The notes beneath the pieces are model-generated. The model made no database searches. It worked only from the letters and a program-made list of their open reading frames with translations, and was not told the DNA's origin. Shown piece after piece: positions 6,763 through 13,361 of a stretch of DNA of 24,085 nt; positions within the stretch are counted from its first letter, which is position 1; each line of letters opens with the position of its first letter. A program made the position numbers and the translations under genes. Source of the DNA: a virus. Where the stretch lies: positions 1-24,085 of IMG/VR virus record IMGVR_UViG_3300044732_003257; one strand, written 5' to 3'.

Positions 6763-7248
6763 TTAGTCAAATTTATAATATTCTGTTGTTTCACTATGTA
6801 CACTGTCTTCATGCGTAAGTTCACCGTCCCAAGGATTTGCGTTACCAGCATCAAAATCAAATATTAATGCTTTTTTTGCATGTTTATAATCATATGCTTT
6901 AAATGTGTGAGTGTAAGTTCTTTCCCAGACTTCCGATGTTGTCGATGTAACGTCAAAACTAAATTCTTGTAATTCTGGAATATAAATTGTTTCTTCGTTA
7001 AGCTCGTTCGTTTTTATTAGTTGGATATTTTCTAAAACTAATAAAGTATAAAAAGAAATTTCGTCCAAATCATAGTAATCAATCTCCAACGCTTTTGATA
7101 GTTCCTCCAATAAAGAAACCCATTCATTACCATCAAAATTTAAATTTTTTAAATCGTTAATTGGTATATTTCTTGTTTGAATCATTTGGTACAGAGCTTT
7201 AGCTATCTTTACCAAAGTTTTTATATCGCGTTCAATTCCTTTTTTCAT
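6763..7248 (-). CDS. Unknown acidic protein
   Basis: A 161-residue protein, first gene of the minus-strand unit reading 7248 to 5946. The N-terminal half is helical (MKKGIERDIKTLVKIAKALY); the C-terminal half has aromatic-rich strands (EVWERTYTHTFKAYDYKHAK). No domain recognised and no (L/I)xE leader within the first 20 residues. The next gene begins two bases after its stop, so the two are probably translationally linked. Confidence 0.7.
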   Translation of the reverse strand: MKKGIERDIKTLVKIAKALYQMIQTRNIPINDLKNLNFDGNEWVSLLEELSKALEIDYYDLDEISFYTLLVLENIQLIKTNELNEETIYIPELQEFSFDVTSTTSEVWERTYTHTFKAYDYKHAKKALIFDFDAGNANPWDGELTHEDSVHSETTEYYKFD

Positions 7249-7278
7249 TTTTAAGAATATATATATTTATATATAAAT
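7249..7278. promoter_or_regulatory. Divergent AT-only intergenic region with TATTTATA
   Basis: Thirty almost pure A/T bases separate the divergent genes at 7248 (minus) and 7279 (plus). The plus strand has TATTTATA at 7264-7271, seven bases from the plus-strand ATG. The minus strand reads TATAAATA (the T4 late-promoter octamer) 15 bases from the minus-strand ATG. The sequence is nearly palindromic, so one element could serve both directions. Confidence 0.4.
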
Positions 7279-7689
7279 ATGAATATTTCCGAAATAATCA
7301 ATAAACGTACTTTAGAAGAAATTGTAGAATTTCTTAGAAGTAGAAATTTAGATGATAGAGAAATACGTTTTGGTATTAATCACGCAACAAATACCCTTAA
7401 AAATTTACCAAAAAAGTTTAAAATTTATAGGATTGTAGCACTAAACAATCCATCAGAGTTAGAAACTGAAAAATTAGGCGCTCACTGGACTTTAAATAAA
7501 GAAAATCTTCTTGATTCGTATAATATAACGAAAGATAAAAAATATTGTTTAATTACCGCAAAAATCACTGAAGATAGGGTTATTCTTAGAAGAACCTTCG
7601 AGCTAAACGTTGAATATCCAAATGAAATGGAAATTTTGGTTGATAATGACGGTAGAAATCTTGATATTATAAGTATTGAGTGTTTTTAA
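7279..7689 (+). CDS. Possible small ADP-ribosyltransferase-like protein
   Basis: A 136-residue protein. After an N-terminal helical part, FKIYRIVAL (R51), KLGAHWTLNKENLLDSY (67-81) and VEYPNEMEILVDNDG (111-125) lie in the order of the R, S-T-S-like and E-x-E motifs of ADP-ribosyltransferases (E116 and E118). The middle motif has G-A-H-W-T rather than S-T-S, so this is a resemblance only. T4 carries such enzymes (Alt, ModA, ModB) that modify host proteins. The protein lacks a targeting-like leader apart from MNISEI. Its 3' end overlaps the convergent gene at 7667 by 23 bases. Catalytic activity is not established. Confidence 0.6.
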   Translation: MNISEIINKRTLEEIVEFLRSRNLDDREIRFGINHATNTLKNLPKKFKIYRIVALNNPSELETEKLGAHWTLNKENLLDSYNITKDKKYCLITAKITEDRVILRRTFELNVEYPNEMEILVDNDGRNLDIISIECF

Positions 7690-7912
7690 CGTCTTTCCAG
7701 TTATTTATTTTACCGGTTGGTAATTTTTCAGAAAACAAAATACAAATTTCTTGTCTTTTACCGGTTAATTTACAAATTCTTGTTAAATAAGGTATTCTAT
7801 ACCTATCACTCCTTTTCTTTGGAGAATCAAACGTTACCTTAAATGTAATATAATACCTCCAAATATGAATATTCCATTTGTCCATAAGGATTGCAAAGAG
7901 TGAACGTTTCAT
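7667..7912 (-). CDS. Small hypothetical protein
   Basis: An 81-residue open frame from the ATG at 7912, with an in-frame stop five codons upstream, so this start is the earliest ATG. It looks beta-rich and basic (IWRYYITFKVTF, RSDRYRIPYLTRICKLTGKR). No family recognised. It overlaps the convergent 136-residue gene by 23 bases at the 3' end. TATTTATT lies 42 bases upstream. Coding is likely but not certain: an ATG at 7928 in another frame gives only 29 residues. Confidence 0.5.
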   Translation of the reverse strand: MKRSLFAILMDKWNIHIWRYYITFKVTFDSPKKRSDRYRIPYLTRICKLTGKRQEICILFSEKLPTGKINNWKDVKNTQYL

Positions 7913-7954
7913 GGCAACTAGGAATCATGGTATTAGCGTTTTAGTTGTTTAATT

Positions 7955-7962
7955 AATAAATA
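7955..7962 (-). promoter_or_regulatory. Candidate TATTTATT element upstream of the 7912 gene
   Basis: The sense strand has TATTTATT 42 bases before the ATG at 7912 and 26 bases before another ATG at 7928. The leader bases TAAAACGCTAATACC before 7928 resemble TAAAACGTAAATACC before the gene at 15346, which may indicate a shared leader. Confidence 0.3.
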
Positions 7963-7966
7963 TGTA

Positions 7967-8647
7967 TTAATCTCTAAAATTATCCTTCTCAACATCAAAA
8001 TCTTTTTCAAGAACACAGTGTTGTATTGTTTTAACTGTAAAGTGCATCATTCCATCTGTTGGGTCATAATCGCAGTTTATAACATCTTTTAATTCCATGT
8101 CATCCGGAAGTTCAGTATATCCACCAAAAGGATTAAATCTTTTAATAATTCCCTTATGTGCTTTGCGAATATCAAATGCTTGAACACCAAACGATGAATC
8201 TGCACCCCAAACGCAACCAGCGACAAAAATTATGGGTAGATATTTACTCTTTTCAATATCTTCTTTTTTAATATCTCTTATTTCTTGGTCCCCAAGATAA
8301 ATTTCATATTTACTATCTTCCGCGCTTTTAATTTTATGTACTTTTGGTTGATAATAATGTACAGGACAAAAACCAAATTCACTATATTCCTCACCTCCGA
8401 TGTCTTCACAAGAAGGAAGCTTCATAATTCGCGTCATAACATATTTTGGTGAAAATAAAGCATACCAATTACCATCTTCACCAATAAAAGGAATAAATGT
8501 AGTATTACCCCCAGTTGGATAATTTCTTGTGTATTGTCCAATTTTTTTCTTTTTATCAAAAACTTCAATCAATTGATGATTCCAATAACCGGTTTCTTCT
8601 TGATTGATTAGTTTAGCTTCTACTCGATAATCGTGTTTTGTTGCCAT
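7967..8647 (-). CDS. Unknown conserved-looking protein
   Basis: A 226-residue protein with mixed alpha/beta character and many aromatic residues. Recognisable stretches include YPTGGNTTFIPFIGEDGNWY, FSPKYVMTRIMKLP, FAGCVWGADSSFGVQAFDI and RFNPFGGYTELPDD. It looks like a globular cytoplasmic protein; I cannot place it in a family. It is the last gene of the minus-strand run from 9358, 23 bases after the 106-residue gene. It has no (L/I)xE leader, as expected if this run is early rather than structural. Confidence 0.7.
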   Translation of the reverse strand: MATKHDYRVEAKLINQEETGYWNHQLIEVFDKKKKIGQYTRNYPTGGNTTFIPFIGEDGNWYALFSPKYVMTRIMKLPSCEDIGGEEYSEFGFCPVHYYQPKVHKIKSAEDSKYEIYLGDQEIRDIKKEDIEKSKYLPIIFVAGCVWGADSSFGVQAFDIRKAHKGIIKRFNPFGGYTELPDDMELKDVINCDYDPTDGMMHFTVKTIQHCVLEKDFDVEKDNFRD

Positions 8648-8670
8648 ATTATTTTGTTTTTAAAATTTCA

Positions 8671-8991
8671 TTAACTATTAATTACAATATCATTATTTTT
8701 TATTGTTTCTAAAAACACGCTATAACGACCGCAAATATACATAGAAATACCATGTTTATCAACCGCATTTTTTCTAACAAATGAATTAGTAAATTTCATG
8801 TTATTAATTTCAAAATCATAATCACCATCATCGATATGTTTATCAGAATAAAATATAAACTCAGGCAAATCATCACCATAATCATTACCCAATTTTAAAA
8901 ACTTATTTATTTTTCTCTTTTTGACTAACAAAACGTTTTTAAAGTTTTCAGCATTATGTTCTTTTGTGACAATTTTAAGTTTTTTTGTCAT
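8671..8991 (-). CDS. Small hypothetical protein
   Basis: A 106-residue, lysine-rich protein (MTKKLKIVTKEHNAENF at the start, YICGRYSVFLETIKNND near the end). No domain recognised. Its start overlaps the end of the 66-residue gene by 17 bases, so it belongs to the same operon. Likely an early accessory protein by context only. Confidence 0.6.
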   Translation of the reverse strand: MTKKLKIVTKEHNAENFKNVLLVKKRKINKFLKLGNDYGDDLPEFIFYSDKHIDDGDYDFEINNMKFTNSFVRKNAVDKHGISMYICGRYSVFLETIKNNDIVINS

Positions 8992-9175
8992 TTTTAAATT
9001 TGAAAATTAATTCTTTAATATCGTTTTGTATTGTTTCGATATCTTCTATATCAAGAGTAAAAAGAATTGAATCTTCTCCTTGAGAGCATTCCAACCATAC
9101 TTCATCCCCGCCTTGAATATAAAATTCAATGGCTTTATCGCCTTGCGAAAATTTATATGTTTTTATAGTTTTCAT
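8975..9175 (-). CDS. Small hypothetical acidic protein
   Basis: A 66-residue protein, MKTIKTYKFSQGDKAIEFYI onward, with a predicted beta-rich first half and a C-terminal helix (DIETIQNDIKELIFKFKNDK). No family recognised. It begins three bases after the 59-residue gene and overlaps the next by 17 bases. Confidence 0.6.
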   Translation of the reverse strand: MKTIKTYKFSQGDKAIEFYIQGGDEVWLECSQGEDSILFTLDIEDIETIQNDIKELIFKFKNDKKT

Positions 9176-9178
9176 GGA

Positions 9179-9358
9179 TTATTCTTCTCCAAATAGTTTA
9201 ACATATTCATTTTTTGGCATTTGACAATAAACATCCCCAACCCAAAAAAATACGGTATCACCAATTTCTTTTGGTTCTGTTATGTTCCATTTTTTTACAA
9301 CATTAACAGGTATTTTATCATAATCCAAATTTGGAAATGCTACATGTACGTATTCCAT
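9179..9358 (-). CDS. Small hypothetical protein, first gene of a host-promoter operon
   Basis: A 59-residue open frame from the ATG at 9358 to the TAA at 9179: begins MEYVHVAFPNLDYDKIPVNV, contains IGDTVFFWVGDVYCQMP, ends KLFGEE. No family recognised. Support for coding is the start 19 bases after a good Bacteroidota-type promoter box, the three-base gap to the next gene and the tight run of genes that follows. The 5' end of a plus-strand frame overlaps here, but that gene starts later, at 9442. Confidence 0.7.
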   Translation of the reverse strand: MEYVHVAFPNLDYDKIPVNVVKKWNITEPKEIGDTVFFWVGDVYCQMPKNEYVKLFGEE

Positions 9359-9377
9359 TTTATTTAATTTTATCTAG

Positions 9378-9409
9378 CAAAGATAGAAATAAACTTTTAA
9401 ATTTCCAAA
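9378..9409 (-). promoter_or_regulatory. Bacteroidota-type promoter (TTTG-N20-TATCTTTG)
   Basis: On the minus strand TTTG (9406-9409) is followed after exactly 20 bases by TATCTTTG (9378-9385), a full match to the Bacteroidota -33/-7 consensus TTTG/TAnnTTTG. The -7 box ends 19 bases before the ATG at 9358, giving a leader of about 10-13 bases. It is probably read by the host primary sigma factor, making 9358-7967 an early unit. Confidence 0.75.
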
Positions 9410-9418
9410 TGTTTGAAC

Positions 9419-9426
9419 TATTTACA
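9419..9426 (+). promoter_or_regulatory. Candidate phage promoter element TATTTACA
   Basis: A one-base variant of the TATTTAT element, 15 bases before the ATG at 9442, the same distance as at other genes. It lies back to back with the host-type promoter of the divergent gene. Confidence 0.35.
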
Positions 9427-9441
9427 ATTAATATTACACAT

Positions 9442-10224
9442 ATGAGAAACACAATTAAAAGAGTTTTAAGAGAATTTGCATTAAAAGAGGCGGAAGAAAC
9501 GTCTCACTCAAAATGTCGTTATATTAACAGAGTTATTGGTAAGGAATATACAACAACAAATGTTAAAGATAAAATTGGAGATGATGGTATTAAAAATGTT
9601 GATTTTATAATTGAACTTGTTAAAAAAATTGATTTTCCAAAAAATATCGACTTTACAATTAGACTAGCATATTCACCATCAAGAGACATTAAAAATCCAA
9701 AAAATTTTGAAAATGCGAAAGGATTTTATTTTAACGACCCTAATGATAATTGCACTAAAAAAGAGAATATTGAAGATACTTGGGGTCATTATTTGTGGTT
9801 AGTAATAAGAGAAAATACTATGAGTACAATAATGATTGGTAGGGATAAACCAAAATTATTAAGAGAAGTTAACATAGATAGATTATTAAATAATTTAAAT
9901 AATTATTTTGGACTTAATATTAAAGAAGAAGAACTTTCGTCGGTTCAAAATTTAAACCAAATAGATTTAACAAATGAAAGACTTTTCTTTAAGATGATTA
10001 GTAAACCCGAAAAAAAATCCGAAGAACCTCCTTTAAAAAAAGAAGAAATACTTCTTATTAAACAAAAAAAATATGTCATTGACAAAATCAAAAAAACAAT
10101 TCATCCAAAAAATAAACCAAAAGAAATACAGAAAATAGAAGAATTTGTTGAATTAATTTTAAATTCAGAACTTCTCACCCTTGAAGATGAGAAAGCTATT
10201 GAATACTTAATCTCTTTGATTTGA
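9442..10224 (+). CDS. Unknown protein with targeting-like N-terminus
   Basis: A 260-residue protein. I choose the ATG at 9442 over one 37 codons upstream because the latter lies inside the divergent promoter and gene, and because the resulting start MRNTIKRVLREFALKEAEET matches the leader type of neighbouring proteins (LRE-F and LKE-A sites). The middle contains NFENAKGFYFNDPND and DTWGHYLWLVIRENTMST; the C-terminal ~80 residues are Lys/Glu-rich helices (EEPPLKKEEILLIKQKKYVI). No family recognised. Its 3' end overlaps the convergent small gene by 18 bases. I infer a packaged or virion protein from the leader only. Confidence 0.7.
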   Translation: MRNTIKRVLREFALKEAEETSHSKCRYINRVIGKEYTTTNVKDKIGDDGIKNVDFIIELVKKIDFPKNIDFTIRLAYSPSRDIKNPKNFENAKGFYFNDPNDNCTKKENIEDTWGHYLWLVIRENTMSTIMIGRDKPKLLREVNIDRLLNNLNNYFGLNIKEEELSSVQNLNQIDLTNERLFFKMISKPEKKSEEPPLKKEEILLIKQKKYVIDKIKKTIHPKNKPKEIQKIEEFVELILNSELLTLEDEKAIEYLISLI

Positions 10225-10506
10225 TTTGATAATTAATCTATCATAATGCGTAAGATAACCCCGTTTATTGGCTTCATCCAATATTTCATCGGTTGTTGGT
10301 CTTGGTTGTTTTTCCAAATAATATTTGATATTTTTTTCATCCATATATTCTCTAATCGTCTCTTCAATATCACTAAATAGACGATAAATATTGTCAGTTA
10401 AAATATCAGCATCAACCAATCCCGTTACATTTTCCAACATATCATCAAAATCAAAATTTGACAATTCGTCTTTTTTAACAATTAATATGTAATAATCGTA
10501 TTTCAT
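10207..10506 (-). CDS. Small hypothetical protein
   Basis: A 99-residue acidic protein from the ATG at 10506 (MKYDYYILIVKKDELSNFDF). That start overlaps the stop of the upstream RNase H-like gene as ATGA, a coupling pattern used elsewhere in this window, so I prefer it to a TTG two codons earlier. Contains LFSDIEETIREYMDEKNI and ends RLIIKSNQRD. No family recognised. Convergent 18-base overlap with the gene ending at 10224. Confidence 0.65.
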   Translation of the reverse strand: MKYDYYILIVKKDELSNFDFDDMLENVTGLVDADILTDNIYRLFSDIEETIREYMDEKNIKYYLEKQPRPTTDEILDEANKRGYLTHYDRLIIKSNQRD

Positions 10507-10958
10507 CGGCAATGATAATCTGCTGCTTTTGTAGCAATTTGAATATTTGGTTTAACATTAACTTGATAACCCAAAGAGTTCGCCCAACCTTTTGTTGCAC
10601 CAATTAATTGATTACTTTTATAGAACTCATCTTCGTTATAATCCATATCTAATTCAGGTTTAATACTAATATTAACCTTATTTTTAAACCATTCAGCAAT
10701 TTCAATGGTGTTTTCAGCTTCTTTCCAAAGTCTTGTCCATAAATCATTAATTCTCTTGGTTCTTTCTTTGGTGAAGATATAATGAACACCTCTGGTTCCA
10801 TATCGATATGCGATAACCGAGACATAAACGGTTTGATTAGAAACGTTTTGTGAGTCTGTACCAATATGGATTTTAACATCGGGGTTTTCCCGAATAACCT
10901 CAAGAGTATGTTTTACAACATCAACTGGAGTACCGTCTATTTTTTTGAATACTTTCAT
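10503..10958 (-). CDS. YkuK/DUF458 family RNase H-like protein
   Basis: A 151-residue protein from the ATG at 10958 (an upstream ATG at 11012 would add a hydrophobic 18-residue stretch that spans the promoter box, so I reject it). It matches the layout I know for the YkuK/DUF458 group: VKIHIGTDSQ (29-38, first Asp of an RNase H-like fold), VYVSVIAYRYGTRGVHYIF, LWTRLWKEAENTIEIAEWF, ELDMDYNEDEFYKSNQLIG (second acidic cluster), ATKGWANSLGYQVNVKP and IATKAADYHC. Members are predicted nucleases or nucleotide-binding proteins; the activity is not well defined. It is coupled to the next gene by ATGA and has its own host-type -7 box. It lacks an (L/I)xE leader. Confidence 0.8.
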   Translation of the reverse strand: MKVFKKIDGTPVDVVKHTLEVIRENPDVKIHIGTDSQNVSNQTVYVSVIAYRYGTRGVHYIFTKERTKRINDLWTRLWKEAENTIEIAEWFKNKVNISIKPELDMDYNEDEFYKSNQLIGATKGWANSLGYQVNVKPNIQIATKAADYHCR

Positions 10959-10975
10959 GTTATTGTAAATTTTAC

Positions 10976-10983
10976 CAAAGATA
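10976..10983 (-). promoter_or_regulatory. Bacteroidota-type -7 box TATCTTTG
   Basis: The minus strand has TATCTTTG (10976-10983) 17 bases before the ATG at 10958, the same box and nearly the same distance as at 9378. No TTTG lies at the usual 19-21 base spacing, only a T-run, so the -33 part is weak. The rest of 11013-11103 holds nothing convincing. Confidence 0.55.
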
Positions 10984-11103
10984 TAAAAAATTTTATGAAA
11001 AAAAAATTGCAACGATTTTATCCTGTTAGACGGGAAGAGCTTATCGTTATTAAGTTTCGCTTATTATACTAACACAATTTTTAATTCATAATATGTTGTT
11101 TTG

Positions 11104-11191
11104 TACCCCCACCCAGATTCGAACTGGGAACGTTTCTTATGTTTTCCTAGGCTTCTAAGACCTAATGCTTTACCAATTTGCACATGGGGGT
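11104..11191 (-). tRNA. tRNA-Leu (anticodon UAG)
   Basis: Minus-strand cloverleaf of 88 bases: acceptor ACCCCCA pairs with TGGGGGT (discriminator A), D-stem TGC/GCA, anticodon stem TAGGT/GCCTA with loop CTTAGAA (anticodon TAG), a long type II variable arm of about 19 bases as expected for Leu, and T-arm CCCAG-TTCGAAT-CTGGG. CCA is not encoded. It reads CUA-type leucine codons, which an AT-rich phage uses more than many hosts. Confidence 0.9.
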
Positions 11192-11236
11192 GTACACAAC
11201 AAAGTTAAAACTTTATTATCATTTTTCCAAATTTTG

Positions 11237-11308
11237 AGGTCGAAGTGAGAATCGAACTCACGTAGAAAGTTTTGCAGACTTCCGCCTAAACCACTCGGCC
11301 ATTCGACC
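11237..11308 (-). tRNA. tRNA-Cys (anticodon GCA)
   Basis: Minus-strand cloverleaf of 72 bases: acceptor GGTCGAA/TTCGACC, discriminator U (typical of Cys), anticodon stem GAAGT/ACTTT with loop CTGCAAA, T-arm GTGAG-TTCGATT-CTCAC. CCA is not encoded. It is 10 bases downstream of the tRNA-Arg. Confidence 0.9.
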
Positions 11309-11310
11309 AT

Positions 11311-11826
11311 TTATTCTGTACCCCCCGAAGGACTTGAACCCTCACCAACTGAGTCGAAATCAGATATGCTATCCGTTACACTAGAGAGGTGTTTTTTAAT
11401 AATTTTTTCACATTTTTGTTTCCAGTTTGATGATAAACAAGAAATCGGTGTTATTTTTGTTAGTTGGTTTATTAATCTTATTTCTTGTGGATTATCATCA
11501 AGATGAAAAACGAACCCGTTACCATTTTTATCGAACCACCAAGCTTTTGGTTCATGATTTGTAAATATTATACGTTCTCTAGGAATGCCCAATTCAGTTG
11601 CTAATGGGAATAAATCATCCTCATTTGACCACCAAAGGACACCATCATCTCTTTTAAAAGTGTCATCATCAGGGTATTTTTTTCTAAAAAACTCCCTTGG
11701 ATTTTCGGGTCTTGATGTTACAATCCAAATCTCAATATTTAGATTTTGAATTAGTTCTTTACAATATTTTTGAATAGATTCAAAATGACCAAGGCAATCA
11801 TCAAAATCAAAGCTTACTTTTATCAT
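11311..11826 (-). CDS. HAD-like phosphatase with a tRNA-encoded C-terminal tail
   Basis: A 171-residue frame. Motif I is SFDFDDCLG (D7, D9), motif II is WIVTSRPE (T37/S38), a candidate motif III Lys is in HEPKAWWFDK (K94), and motif IV is FHLDDNPQEI (D110, D111). This is the layout of small HAD hydrolases such as 5'-nucleotidase/NagD-like phosphatases; the substrate is not readable. The start overlaps the stop of the T9SS-type gene as ATGA. Residues 146 to about 169 are encoded by the tRNA-Arg gene (11319-11390) on the same strand and look unlike a conserved domain (SSVTDSISDFDSVGEG), so the catalytic domain ends before them. Either the tRNA captured the end of the gene or the original stop was lost. 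The transcript probably carries the three tRNAs as its tail. Confidence 0.8.
   Translation of the reverse strand: MIKVSFDFDDCLGHFESIQKYCKELIQNLNIEIWIVTSRPENPREFFRKKYPDDDTFKRDDGVLWWSNEDDLFPLATELGIPRERIIFTNHEPKAWWFDKNGNGFVFHLDDNPQEIRLINQLTKITPISCLSSNWKQKCEKIIKKHLSSVTDSISDFDSVGEGSSPSGGTE
11319..11390 (-). tRNA. tRNA-Arg (anticodon UCG), inside the 3' end of a CDS
   Basis: Minus-strand cloverleaf of 72 bases: acceptor ACCTCTC pairs with GGGGGGT (two G-U pairs; discriminator A), anticodon stem CTGA/TCAG with loop TTTCGAC (anticodon TCG), T-arm GAGGG-TTCAAGT-CCTTC. The outermost anticodon-stem pair is T-T. CCA is not encoded. The whole gene lies within the open frame of the HAD-like protein. Confidence 0.85.
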
Positions 11827-13340
11827 CTTATTAAATTAATATTACCAATTTTAAATATTCTATTTTCACCAATTTTACCATTAAATTTATAAATATAAAC
11901 ATCATTTTGACAACTAGAACCATCCCACCATTCATTTTGGTCATAAAATTTATATACAAGTTCTCCCCATCGATTATAAATCTCCATTTCAAAATCATCT
12001 ATTTTTGATATACTCGATACTTTAAATACATCATTAACAAAATCAAAATCGGGTGAAAATGAATTTGGAATATAAAAATCACCGCACGATTCAGAATAAA
12101 CCGTTATTGTTGTGATATTTCCAACACATCCAAATTCATTTGTTTCATAAACAGATAGTTCATTTTGAAATTCACTTATATTTGGAAAATTAACTGAGAT
12201 GTTATTATCGTTATTTTGTTGCAGTTCACCATTTAAATTCCAAGTATATGTTGAATTGGTTGGTCCAGTTGTGGTATATATCAAATTTCTATCAACATTT
12301 GAACAATTTATAAAATTGTTTATACCTAAAATAAGAATATCATTTGGATTTTGATTTACGACAATTAAAATGGTGTCGCTATTTTGACAACCAAAATTAT
12401 CCGTATATGTATATTGAATCCAATTTGTACCTAATTGCGGAGAAAAAATAGGTCCAATATTCCAAGTACCACCAATAGGGAATGCTTGCATTTGAACTGG
12501 AGAATCGTTAAAACATAATGTATCGATTGGATTAATCGTTATATTTGGTAATGGTGATACATTTACCGTGAAAATAGTTGTATCTAAACAACCATTTATG
12601 TTTTCTTCAATCATTTCAACTTGCTGCACACCAATGGTATTCCATGTTATTGTATATGGGTTTGTTGGATAAAATAAAGAAAGATTTGTTGCATCACTAA
12701 GTTGGTGTGTTGTATTATCACCAATACAGATTGTTTGATTTAATGGAGTTACTGCTATACTTTCAAAATCAATGGGTGTGTTTGTACCATTAAAAACGTT
12801 AAATGCTGTTGGTGTACAACTGTTAGTACCCCAAGAACCCCAAGTACCATCAGCACCAGCGGTTATTTGAATTAATATGTTATCAGATGAACAACTCTCA
12901 ATCACTGTTGTTGAAAAACAAAAACTCCAAGTACAATTACCAAAATCACCCCAATCATTACCCGGATTTCCATCAATAACACCACCTTGGTCCGTTTCAA
13001 AAAACCACCCCGGTCCAACGGAAATTCCCGTGGAGGACGAAGTTATTGTACCCGGAATCCAAATCCAATTTCCTGAACCACCGTTACAATTTGCGGGTGC
13101 CGCTTGAGGTAAAGGGGGGGTTAAAGATGAACTTAAATTAATTTCAAATCCTTCTAACCAATTGGTGTTAAAATTTAAACCACTCCAACCAGTCATTTGA
13201 TAACAAACATTGATTACCGTTCCAGATGAATATTGACCATTAACCGGAGGGGGTGTTATTGTATAGGATTCAATTCCTGTGCATTGACTAAACGCAAAAT
13301 TACTTAATATAAAACAAATTAAAATTAATATTTTTTTCAT
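11823..13340 (-). CDS. Secreted T9SS-type protein with gliding-motility C-terminal (CHU_C) domain
   Basis: A 505-residue protein. Residues 1-18 (MKKILILICFILSNFAFS) are a signal peptide with cleavage likely before Gln19. The N-terminal domain is Trp/Gly/Cys-rich (GSGNWIWIPGTI, WSFCFSTTVIESCSSD), followed by PKD/SprB-like beta segments with paired cysteines (ENINGCLDTTIFTVNVSPLP; DNFGCQNSDTILIVV; NEFGCVGNITTITVY). Residues about 419-505 form a CHU_C domain: FYIPNSFSPDFDFVNDVFKV, MEIYNRWGELVYKF, WWDG, NDVYIYKFNG, and the usual end GNINLIR. In Bacteroidota this domain sends proteins through the type IX secretion system to the cell surface. In a phage it may alter the host surface or block superinfection; a virion role is less likely given the signal peptide. 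It lies between endonuclease VII and the HAD gene on one transcript. Confidence 0.9.
   Translation of the reverse strand: MKKILILICFILSNFAFSQCTGIESYTITPPPVNGQYSSGTVINVCYQMTGWSGLNFNTNWLEGFEINLSSSLTPPLPQAAPANCNGGSGNWIWIPGTITSSSTGISVGPGWFFETDQGGVIDGNPGNDWGDFGNCTWSFCFSTTVIESCSSDNILIQITAGADGTWGSWGTNSCTPTAFNVFNGTNTPIDFESIAVTPLNQTICIGDNTTHQLSDATNLSLFYPTNPYTITWNTIGVQQVEMIEENINGCLDTTIFTVNVSPLPNITINPIDTLCFNDSPVQMQAFPIGGTWNIGPIFSPQLGTNWIQYTYTDNFGCQNSDTILIVVNQNPNDILILGINNFINCSNVDRNLIYTTTGPTNSTYTWNLNGELQQNNDNNISVNFPNISEFQNELSVYETNEFGCVGNITTITVYSESCGDFYIPNSFSPDFDFVNDVFKVSSISKIDDFEMEIYNRWGELVYKFYDQNEWWDGSSCQNDVYIYKFNGKIGENRIFKIGNINLIR
11826..12086 (-). other. CHU_C / type B T9SS sorting domain (within the secreted protein)
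   Basis: Codes for residues about 419-505. Diagnostic parts are IPNSFSPDFDFVNDVF, IYNRWGELVY, WWDG and the terminal NINLIR, in the order and spacing of the family. Confidence 0.85.
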
Positions 13341-13361
13341 TTTTTTAATCTTTTGAAAAAG

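Noticed and set aside
7913-7928. Alternative minus-strand ATG at 7928 with a leader similar to that of the gene at 15346
   Set aside because: The frame gives only 29 residues with no recognisable pattern; the 81-residue frame from 7912 is the better gene, though the leader resemblance is noted.
9331-9441. Upstream start adding 37 residues to the gene at 9442
   Set aside because: It would overlap the divergent 59-residue gene and its promoter, and hides the leader peptide that matches other genes.
10995-11072. Possible 25-codon plus-strand ORF in the gap before the tRNAs
   Set aside because: Too short, no leader or promoter match, and it starts in an A-run inside the divergent promoter region.
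11013-11103. A fourth tRNA next to the three recognised ones
   Set aside because: No T-arm (GTTCGA-type) or pairing acceptor ends could be found in this gap.
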